DNA of 49,607 nucleotides, from the NCBI RefSeq assembly GCF_004833285.1, contig NZ_STFG01000024.1, forward strand, positions 284 through 49,890. Direction: 5' to 3'. Below are positions 37,421 through 45,400 of this stretch, piece after piece. Numbering within the stretch: position 1 is the first letter of the stretch; each line of letters opens with the position of its first letter. The position numbers were made by a program, and so were the translations under genes. The notes under the pieces are model-generated. The model saw nothing but the letters and a program-made list of their open reading frames with translations. It did not search any database and had not been told where the DNA came from. The stretch comes from Lampropedia puyangensis. GTDB taxonomy: Bacteria > Pseudomonadota > Gammaproteobacteria > Burkholderiales > Burkholderiaceae_C.

Positions 37421-39271
37421 ATGGCAACCGTAGAAGTCAAAGTTCCTGATATTGGTGATTTCGATGAAGTCGCTGTGATTGAGGTGCTCGTCAAAGAAGG
37501 CGATACCGTCAAGGCCGAACAAAGCCTGATTACCGTCGAATCTGACAAGGCCTCAATGGAAATCCCCTCTAGTCATGCTGGCGTGGTCAAGTCTGTATTG
37601 GTCAAACTCGGCGACAAAGTCAAGCAAGGCTCCGTCATCATCGCAGTAGAGGCTGCAGAGGGTGGGGCAGTAGCGCCTACACTGACTGTTGCACCGGCAG
37701 CGCAAGCACCCGCCCCGAGCGCGGCGACAGCTGCACCTGTTGCTGCTGCAGTTCCTGCACCGGCAGGCTCCACCTACAGTGGTGCAGTGGATGTAGAGGC
37801 TGATGTGGTCGTGTTGGGTGGTGGTCCTGGCGGTTACTCGGCCGCTTTCCGCGCCGCCGACTTGGGTCTGAATGTCGTCCTGATCGAGCGCTACGCCAAC
37901 TTGGGCGGCGTGTGCTTGAACGTGGGTTGCATTCCATCCAAAGCATTGCTGCACGTCGCGGCTGTGGTCGATGAGGTCAAGCACTTGGAAGTGGCTGGCG
38001 TCAAGTTTGGCGCGCCTGAGGTCAATATCGACCAACTGCGTGGTCATAAAGAAAAAGTCATCAGCAAACTGACTGGTGGCTTAGGGCAAATGGCCAAAAT
38101 GCGCAAAGTCACCGTACTGCGCGGTTATGGGCAGTTTGTCGGCTCACACCACATTGAAGTGCAAGAAACCGCAGGCGAAGGCCAAGAGAAAACCGGCAGC
38201 AAGAAAATCGTTCAATTCAAGAACGCCATCATTGCCGCTGGTTCACAAGCCGTGCACCTGCCATTCATGCCCAAAGATGAACGGGTGGTTGACTCTACCG
38301 GCGCGCTGGACTTGAAGAGCGTGCCCAAACGCATGCTCATTTTGGGCGGCGGCATCATCGGCTTGGAAATGGGCACCGTATACAGCACGCTGGGCGCACG
38401 CCTAGATGTGGTGGAAATGATGGATGGCCTCATGCAGGGGGCTGACCGTGACTTGGTCAAAGTGTGGCAAAAAATGAATGCGCCGCGCTTTGACAACATC
38501 ATGGTCAACACCAAAACTGTCGCAGCAGAAGCCACGCCTGAAGGCATCAAAGTTACTTTTGAACCTGCCAAAGAAGGCGTGACCGTGCCCGAGCCACAAA
38601 CCTACGACCTCGTTCTTCAAGCCGTGGGCCGCACGCCCAATGGCAAGAAAATCGGTGCTGAGGCAGCGGGCGTGGCCGTGACGGACCGTGGCTTTATCGA
38701 CGTCAACATTCAAATGCGCACCAATGTGCCGCACATCTTTGCCATTGGCGACATCGTAGGCCAGCCCATGTTGGCGCACAAAGCGGTGCACGAAGCGCAC
38801 GTCGCAGCGGAAGTCATCGCCGGGGAGCAACAAGGCAATAAGGAGCTGGCATCCGCCGCGTTCAATGCTCGCGTGATTCCAAGCGTGGCGTACACCGACC
38901 CTGAAGTCGCATGGGTGGGCTTGACTGAAGACCAAGCCAAAATCCAAGGCATCAAAGTCAAAAAAGGCTTGTTCCCATGGGTGGCATCAGGCCGCGCCAT
39001 TGCCAATGGCCGTGACGAAGGCGTAACCAAACTGCTGTTTGATGACAGCCCTGAGGCACATGGCCATGGCCGTATCTTGGGCGGCGGCATCGTCGGCACC
39101 CATGCGGGAGACATGATTGGAGAGATTGCACTGGCCATTGAAATGGGCGCTGACGAAGTGGACATTGGTAAGACCATCCACCCGCACCCAACGCTGGGTG
39201 AGTCCATCGGCATGGCTGCAGAGGTGGCGCATGGTTCTTGTACGGACGTGCCTCCGGTGAAAAAGCGCTGA
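37421..39271 (+). CDS. lpdA: Dihydrolipoyl dehydrogenase with N-terminal lipoyl domain (E3)
   Basis: E3 reoxidises the lipoyl groups with FAD and NAD. The 616-residue product is longer than the usual 470 because residues 1-80 form a lipoyl domain (lipoyl K43), followed by an Ala/Pro linker. The flavoprotein core shows [14 protein letters not shown] near 129-142, the redox disulfide C165/C170 in [12 protein letters not shown], the NAD motif [13 protein letters not shown] and the C-terminal HPHPTLGES with the catalytic His. Lipoyl-bearing E3 subunits are known in Neisseria and other betaproteobacteria. A clear terminator follows. Confidence 0.97.
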   Translation: MATVEVKVPDIGDFDEVAVIEVLVKEGDTVKAEQSLITVESDKASMEIPSSHAGVVKSVLVKLGDKVKQGSVIIAVEAAEGGAVAPTLTVAPAAQAPAPSAATAAPVAAAVPAPAGSTYSGAVDVEADVVVLGGGPGGYSAAFRAADLGLNVVLIERYANLGGVCLNVGCIPSKALLHVAAVVDEVKHLEVAGVKFGAPEVNIDQLRGHKEKVISKLTGGLGQMAKMRKVTVLRGYGQFVGSHHIEVQETAGEGQEKTGSKKIVQFKNAIIAAGSQAVHLPFMPKDERVVDSTGALDLKSVPKRMLILGGGIIGLEMGTVYSTLGARLDVVEMMDGLMQGADRDLVKVWQKMNAPRFDNIMVNTKTVAAEATPEGIKVTFEPAKEGVTVPEPQTYDLVLQAVGRTPNGKKIGAEAAGVAVTDRGFIDVNIQMRTNVPHIFAIGDIVGQPMLAHKAVHEAHVAAEVIAGEQQGNKELASAAFNARVIPSVAYTDPEVAWVGLTEDQAKIQGIKVKKGLFPWVASGRAIANGRDEGVTKLLFDDSPEAHGHGRILGGGIVGTHAGDMIGEIALAIEMGADEVDIGKTIHPHPTLGESIGMAAEVAHGSCTDVPPVKKR

Positions 39272-39296
39272 ATCAACACATTCAGTGTGTGATCAA

Positions 39297-39330
39297 AGCC
39301 CCTTGTGTAGATACGCCAAGGGGTTTTTTT
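39297..39330 (+). terminator. Rho-independent terminator after lpdA
   Basis: CCCCTTG (39299-39305) pairs with CAAGGGG (39317-39323), followed by seven Ts (39324-39330). It ends the pyruvate dehydrogenase operon. Confidence 0.92.
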
Positions 39331-39424
39331 ACGAGTTTGCTGTGCTGAAAACTGAGTCGCACTGTTGATTGGCACACAACACGAATACGGTGTTTTTGGC
39401 TGTGCTGCCGGTTGTCCGCGGGCT

Positions 39425-40270
39425 TCAGCGTAAAATTGATTGCAATACTTGTAACGTTGCTTCGGGGGCTTCTGTCATCATGTTGTGGCCAGCATGAATG
39501 CTTTGACTTTGCAGCGCAACTGCTGCATTTTGTGCGGCTTCAACCAATGGTCGTGCGGCTCTGGCTGGTGTCATTTGGTCTAGCGTACCGCTGAGAATGA
39601 GTGTTTCCGCTTTGACAGCCGCCATGGAGGTTGGTCCGTTGTTGTAGCTGTTGCATGCAACAAAGCCTTTGTGAAACACGTTTTCTTGTTGGTTGCTGCG
39701 CAGTACGCGTCTGCCCAACGCCATGCCCATACCATAAGGCCAAGTGCCTGGGCCAAGGGCTGATGGTGGCGGTGCTAAGGTATGGCGCGAAAATACGTTG
39801 ACCAAATGCAGGGCTTTTTCTGGCGCGTTGAGTGACCAGTCGAGCAGTACATCAGAGACGGCCATAGGCGCAGCTGTCCCCAGTAGCGCAAGTTTGCCAA
39901 TACGATGGCCTAAGCGTGCCGCGACCTCAAGTGCAATGAGCGAGCCAAAGCTATGGCCTATAAGCGAAACAGTGTTTTGTGCGGGTAACTGTGCAATCAA
40001 GGTTTCAACCGTGCTGGCTGCATCTTCCACAGAGGCAGGGGCCGCGCCTGTGCTTTTACTGTGGCCGGGCAGGTCAATGGCCAATACATTCCAGCCATGG
40101 TGTGCAAAGTAGCGGCTTTGCAGTGCCCAGACGGAATGGTCGTTGAGCACACCGTGAATGAAGATGAGATAGGGTTGCTCAGGGCGATGCGGGGTGCCTC
40201 CTGTGTAGGCATAAAGGACGTTGTTGCCAATAGCGTAGCGCTGCGAAGTTTGGGTGGTTTGTTTAGCCAT
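39425..40270 (-). CDS. Alpha/beta fold hydrolase
   Basis: A 281-residue alpha/beta hydrolase. It has the oxyanion strand LIFIHGVLNDHSVW near 34-47, IDLPGHSKS near 65-73, the nucleophile elbow SLIGHSFGSLIALE (Ser near 105), an acid in LILSGTLDQMTP near 226 and the final His in IHAGHNMMTEAPE near 261. No signal peptide. Its ATG overlaps the metY stop by one base (TAATG), so translation is coupled to metY. The substrate is unknown. It is not MetX: it lacks the MetX-type acetyltransferase sequence. Confidence 0.88.
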   Translation of the reverse strand: MAKQTTQTSQRYAIGNNVLYAYTGGTPHRPEQPYLIFIHGVLNDHSVWALQSRYFAHHGWNVLAIDLPGHSKSTGAAPASVEDAASTVETLIAQLPAQNTVSLIGHSFGSLIALEVAARLGHRIGKLALLGTAAPMAVSDVLLDWSLNAPEKALHLVNVFSRHTLAPPPSALGPGTWPYGMGMALGRRVLRSNQQENVFHKGFVACNSYNNGPTSMAAVKAETLILSGTLDQMTPARAARPLVEAAQNAAVALQSQSIHAGHNMMTEAPEATLQVLQSILR

Positions 40271-41571
40271 TACACACCTGCCTTTTCTGCCACTTTGAGC
40301 GCGCGTTTGAGGTCGTCAATCAGGTCGCTTGGATCTTCCAGGCCAATAGACAGGCGAATAGTACCTTGGCTGATGCCTGCGCCTTGAAGTGCTTGGTCGT
40401 CCATTCTGAAATGTGTGGTACTGGCCGGATGGATGACCAAGCTACGGCAGTCACCGACATTGGCTAAATGGCTGAAAATGCGCAATGCGTCTACAAAAGC
40501 TTTACCCTGTGCACGAGAGCCTTTGATGTCAAAGCTAAATACCGAGGCAACTCCTTTGGGGAGTAAGCGTTGGGCTAATTGGTGGCTGGGGTGCGACTCC
40601 AGCAAAGGGTGTCCAACGCGAGTAACCATGGGGTGTTGCGCCAGAAATTCCACGACCTTCTCGGTATTTGCAATGTGTTGGCGCATGCGCAGCGATAAGG
40701 TTTCTACGCCTTGCAAAATCAGCCATGCGGTGTGCGGACTCATACTGGCGCCAAAGTCGCGCAGACCTTCGCGGCGTGCGCGCAAAGAAAAGGCGCCTAC
40801 CGTAGCTTCTTCGCTGAAAACCATCTGATGGAAACCATCGTAAGGCGCACTCAACTCAGGAAAGAGGCCTGATGATTCCCAGTCAAATGTGCCGCCATCA
40901 ACAACTACTCCACCAATGACCGTGCCATGGCCTGAGAGAAATTTGGTGGCGGAGTGGTACACCAAGTCCGCCCCCAATGCGAGTGGTTGCATCAAGTAGG
41001 GCGTGGTGAAGGTTGAATCCACCAAGAGTGGCACGCGTGCTTGATGGGCGATATCCGCCACAGCGGGAATGTTCAGGACATCCAGGCCTGGGTTGCCCAC
41101 GGTTTCGCCAAAAAGCAGGCGCGTGTTGGGCCGAATGGCGGCTTTCCATGCATCAAGATCGCTTGGGTGCACGAAGGTGGTTTCAATACCAAAGCGGCGC
41201 AAGGTGTAGTTCAGCAGGTTTTGAGAGCCGCCATAAATGGCGCTACTGGCCACAATGTGTGCGCCAGCGCCCATCAAAGTGGCAACGCTCAAGTGCAATG
41301 CGGCTTGGCCGCTCGCGGTGGCAATGGCGCTTGCTGCTCCCTCCAATGCGGCTATACGCTGCTCAAAGACCGCATTGGTAGGGTTGCTGATGCGCGAGTA
41401 AACATGGCCTGCGCGCTCCATATTGAACAGCGATGCAGCATGCTCGGATGATTCAAAAACGAATGATGTACTGAGGTGAATGGGGACTGCTCTGGCCCCG
41501 GTGCTGGGGTCTGGGGCTGCACCAGCATGTAGACTGAGCGTATCAAAGCCTGGATCGTTGTAACCAGCCAT
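40270..41571 (-). CDS. metY: O-acetylhomoserine sulfhydrylase/aminocarboxypropyltransferase
   Basis: A PLP-dependent Cys/Met metabolism enzyme of 433 residues that makes homocysteine from O-acetylhomoserine and sulfide. The start GFDTLSLHAGAAPDP..RAVPIHLSTSFVF is typical of MetY. YSRISNPTNAVFEQRIAALEGA, the cofactor stretch VDSTFTTPYLMQP and the PLP lysine in YHSATKFLSGHGT (near 210) are present. The C-terminal NVGDCRSLVIHPASTTH is the family substrate loop. A TTGACA at about -70 on the minus strand could be a -35 box; I found no S-adenosylmethionine riboswitch fold in the leader. Confidence 0.94.
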   Translation of the reverse strand: MAGYNDPGFDTLSLHAGAAPDPSTGARAVPIHLSTSFVFESSEHAASLFNMERAGHVYSRISNPTNAVFEQRIAALEGAASAIATASGQAALHLSVATLMGAGAHIVASSAIYGGSQNLLNYTLRRFGIETTFVHPSDLDAWKAAIRPNTRLLFGETVGNPGLDVLNIPAVADIAHQARVPLLVDSTFTTPYLMQPLALGADLVYHSATKFLSGHGTVIGGVVVDGGTFDWESSGLFPELSAPYDGFHQMVFSEEATVGAFSLRARREGLRDFGASMSPHTAWLILQGVETLSLRMRQHIANTEKVVEFLAQHPMVTRVGHPLLESHPSHQLAQRLLPKGVASVFSFDIKGSRAQGKAFVDALRIFSHLANVGDCRSLVIHPASTTHFRMDDQALQGAGISQGTIRLSIGLEDPSDLIDDLKRALKVAEKAGV

Positions 41572-41754
41572 AGGGTCAATGTCTCCTGATATTTGCAGGT
41601 AAAAATACGATGAATACAGCCATTGTGGGCTATATTCCTGTCAATTTCTGTCACGCATGAAAGAGGTTTCTTTTACATGCGTTTTTGCATTGCAAGATGT
41701 GCGCAAATAGGCCCAAATAGCGCACACATACCCAGATGATAAGGAGATCAGAAA

Positions 41755-42207
41755 ATGAAAGTCAGCGACATCCTGCGCGTCAAAGGCAATACGCTGTATA
41801 CCGTCCATGCCGATGAGTCCTTATCGGTTGCGGTTGAAACCATGGCAGAACGCGATATTGGCTCTTTGGTCGTGGTTGAGCATGGCGAGGTGGTTGGCAT
41901 TTTGACCTTCCGTGAAGTGATTGTGGCGATGGTCAAACATGCCAACGTGCTGGATAAAGTCTCTGTTCGTGCGCATATGGATGAAGCGCCGATGAGCTGT
42001 ACCCAAGAAACGTCACTGGACGAAGTGCGCCGCATGATGCTCGATCGCCATGCGCGCTACATGCCCGTGATTGACAACCGCACGTTGATGGGGGTAATCA
42101 GCTTTTACGATGTAGCCAAGGCAGTGGTAGATAGCCAAAATCTGGAAAACAAATTACTCAAAGCTTATATCCGTGACTGGCCGGAAGAGGGCGCTGAGCT
42201 GAAGTAA
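41755..42207 (+). CDS. CBS domain-containing protein
   Basis: A 150-residue protein of two CBS motifs (about 8-65 and 75-132), e.g. IGSLVVVEHGEVVGILTFREVI and ARYMPVIDNRTLMGVISFYDVAKAVV. Paired CBS units bind adenosine nucleotides or SAM and regulate other proteins; there is no attached catalytic domain. AAGGAGATC precedes the ATG. It diverges from metY and ends before a bidirectional terminator. Partner unknown. Confidence 0.88.
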   Translation: MKVSDILRVKGNTLYTVHADESLSVAVETMAERDIGSLVVVEHGEVVGILTFREVIVAMVKHANVLDKVSVRAHMDEAPMSCTQETSLDEVRRMMLDRHARYMPVIDNRTLMGVISFYDVAKAVVDSQNLENKLLKAYIRDWPEEGAELK

Positions 42208-42301
42208 GCAAACCAAATTTGAGCTACGATCCGAGAGACTGCCTTAGCCACTACCGTTTCTGTCATCTCTCCCTATCTGTATGGATGGTGAATACTCAAT
42301 A

Positions 42302-42329
42302 AAAAAAGCGCCTGTTTAGGCGCTTTTTT
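42302..42329. terminator. Bidirectional rho-independent terminator
   Basis: Six As, AGCGCC, loop TGTTTA, GGCGCT and six Ts form a symmetrical terminator. It serves the CBS gene on + and the DUF11 gene (or the small frame at 42331) on -. Confidence 0.93.
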
Positions 42330-42330
42330 G

Positions 42331-42411
42331 TTAGGAAGAGGGCCGACGCAAGCATTCTTGTATGGCGTCGGCGGTAATGGTTTTGGCATTGAAAGTGCCA
42401 AAACCATTCAT
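42331..42411 (-). CDS. Possible 26-residue ORF after the DUF11 gene
   Basis: ATG 42411 opens a 26-codon frame that stops at 42331, right against the terminator. It begins MNGFGTFNAKTITADAIQEC and ends RRPSS. The frame continues upstream, without a stop, into the DUF11 3' end in another phase. No ribosome site precedes the ATG. The amino-acid make-up looks protein-like but I recognise no family, and it contains the inverted repeat at 42376-42408. It may be a remnant of a larger gene. Confidence 0.2.
   Translation of the reverse strand: MNGFGTFNAKTITADAIQECLRRPSS
42376..42408. repeat. 13-bp perfect inverted repeat after the DUF11 gene
   Basis: AATGGTTTTGGCA (42376-42388) and TGCCAAAACCATT (42396-42408) are exact reverse complements around a seven-base loop. 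There is no T tract after it, and a separate terminator lies 50 bases further on, so it is not needed for termination. Confidence 0.65.
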
Positions 42412-42433
42412 GCTAAAGCGGCAATTTTTGCGC

Positions 42434-45400
42434 TTAGTTTTGGCGTGCCACAGAGCGGCGACGGGCTGCAAAAGCAAAGATGATTGCCATCAAGCCCAGT
42501 AAGGCGCCAGGGTGGTTGACAGGAACGGCCACAACTTCTTTTCTCTCCATTGGCAAGTCAACCTCGTCAATGTTGTTGTCAGGGTTGTAGTCTTTGTCAT
42601 TGGAGACAACCGCTTTTGCTGGCAAGGTGATTTCTTTGATGTCTTCCTTGACTTTCACTGGCAGTGAGAAATCAACGCTTTCACCTGGCATCAGCTCGCC
42701 GACTTGGCAGAGGACAATATGGCTGTCTTCATCGTAGGTGCAGGCTGGAGGCAGTTTTGTCAGGTCTAACTCAGTGCCTGGGGGCAGGGTGATCGTCACG
42801 GTCGATGGAGTACTGGTCCGGGTTGGATCGGTTTCAACGTTGGTAACGGTAACCAAGTAAGTCAACTCTTCGCCCGGTTTGACTGGTGTTTTGTTGTCGC
42901 GGTCGACGACGGTGATGCCGACAGACAAATCAACCTCCACGTTGCGGGTCGGAACCGTAATGGTGCTGGTGTCATTGTCAGGATTGGTATCCTTAGGTGC
43001 ACTCACTGTTGCGGTATTGCTGATTTCTTGCCCAATGCTGATGACTTGCGTTTCGAGTTGGATGCTGGTGCTTTGCTCAGGAGCAAGAACACCAACTTGG
43101 CACACCAAAGTGCGACTGGTTTCGGTGTAAGCACAGCGATCGTTAGGGAAAGCAGTCAACTCCAACGCGGGTGGAATCACATCCGTCGCGGTGGCCGAGC
43201 GACTGGTGTCGCTGGTCGATTCGTTGCGAATGGTCAATGAATAAGTCAACGTATCGCCCACATCTAGGATTGCATCGTTAGCCACGCCTACGGTTGTCTT
43301 AAAAATAGAGAGATCCGCTTCTTCTTTGGGCAGCGTGACTGAGGCTTTGTCCTCGTTATTGCTTTCATCGGGGTCGCCCGGGCTGACTAATTGCGCTGTG
43401 TTGGTGATCTCGTCTGCATTTGCAGGCAAGTTCACAACACGTGCCTTAAATTCAAATGAGGTTTCAGCTCCTGCAGCCAAATCGGTCACAGTACAGGTGA
43501 GTGTGCGGGAGCTTTCTTCATAACGGCAACCGTTTGGCGGTGCTCCATCGAGCGCCAAATAAGGTGGCAGCACATCGGTCACAATCGCATTGCCATTGAC
43601 CAAATCATTTCGAGGGTCGCCTTGTGGGTCTTCCTCATTCTTCACAACGAGGCGGTAGGTGATGACATCTTCCATGCTCACTGCAGCGGGTTGAGGCGCT
43701 TGAACAGTTTTGGTGAGCGACAAATCCACGAAACGCAATGCGTCAGGATCACTGACCGAGGCGGGGTCGTAGGTCGAGGTACGATCGCGTGTGCTGTTGT
43801 TGCGGCTAGTGTCTAGACCGCTGTTGAGTCTTTCCACATCAGCAGAAACAGTGGCGTTGTGGTTAACAGTGCCTACAGCGCGGCCATCCAGCAGTTCAAC
43901 GGGCTTCATTGTGAAGCGAATTTGAACGGTCTCGTTTGGCGCCATCCAAGGGAAATCACACACGACGGCACCAGAGGTAGCTCCTTGAGCAGGCACTTTG
44001 CAATTGTCTGCACTGAATCGGCTAACACCTGTTACGCCTACCAATTTGACGAATTCAAACGCGGCGGTTGAGCCACTGGCAGGGAATGCGTTTTCCATGT
44101 GAACGCCCGTGGCATAAGACGTAGATGCGCCACTATTGGTTACCGTGATGGTGTATTGGGTTTCTTCGTCTTTTAACTTAAGACCATCATCGGAGTGTTG
44201 CATGCTGATGAGAACATCCACATTGGGTTCATCCAACGGGATGGATGTATTGGCTGTGTTGTTGTCCTTGGTAATCTCAGGGGTAACTGTGCTAACTACC
44301 GCAGAGGATTTGAGCGTATCCGCATAGCCTTCACCTGCTGAGCGTACAAGATAACTAATGGCTTCCTGATTGTTTTCAGTTAAAACAAAAGATTCAGGCC
44401 AAGTGCAAGTTAAGGTGTTGTTACTGGCGGTGATCTCCATGCCGTCTGTAGGAGCGAGTCCTCCGTTCAGTGTGCATTCGCCACCCCCTCCGACTGTTGC
44501 TGCAGAACCGACCCAGAATGTACCAATAGGCAGTGTTTCAACCACCTTAATGCCACGAGCGGCAGACGGGCCATGGTTTTTTGCTGTTATGGTGTAAGTA
44601 ATCGCTTGACCAGCAGCAGCTTTTTCAAGAGAGGCTGTACGTGACAAACGCACATCGGTCAATGCTGTAAGTGTGACTTCTGCACTGTCTGAGTTGTTTT
44701 TAGAATTGCTGTCTGCCGTGTCTTCTGAGCTAACAGTTGCGGTATTCGTAATCTTGTTGCTTGGCTCGGAATTACTGGTTGGATCGACGTACTGGCGTGC
44801 CTTGATGACAACGGTGTATTCATCGGTATCGCTAACGGGGACGTTAGTGAATGTGCAGGTGACTTTGGCACTTTTATCGTTGTTGGTTCCTGAGAGCTTG
44901 CAAAGGCCTGTTGCGTCATCTCCATTGGGGTGTGCTGCTGTCACTTCAATAAATCGATCGTTGTCGTACTTGGGGAAATTCCAAGGCGCACCAGCATAGT
45001 TATCGATAATCAGATTATTGATTGTGTCTTCCACAACCACTGTTTTCGCTGTTTGGGTGAATTCTGTACTAACCGTCTGGTTTTTCATTTTCAAGGTGTA
45101 GACCACCTCTGCGCCACTGACCGCATTACCAGATACCTGTGCAGATTTTTCAATCATCAGGTCTGCAGATTTTGTAGAGAAGTTAACGCTCGCTTCATTC
45201 GATACGGCATTCTCGAAATTCCCTCCACGCCCGTCGACACCAACCAGTTTCGCCGTGTTTTTCACAGTGGCAAAGCTGTTGGGGTCAGCAAGTGTGGCGT
45301 GCACATTCAGCTTGAGCTGCGTGGTGGCATTTTTGGCAAGGCCGTTGGCAAAGGTGCAGGTCACGAGGTTGCTCGCATCGGCATCTGCGCATTTCCAGCC

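Noticed and set aside
41572-41754. Possible SAM riboswitch ahead of metY
   Set aside because: I looked for the paired core of known SAM-responsive motifs on the minus strand and saw only short unconvincing stems.
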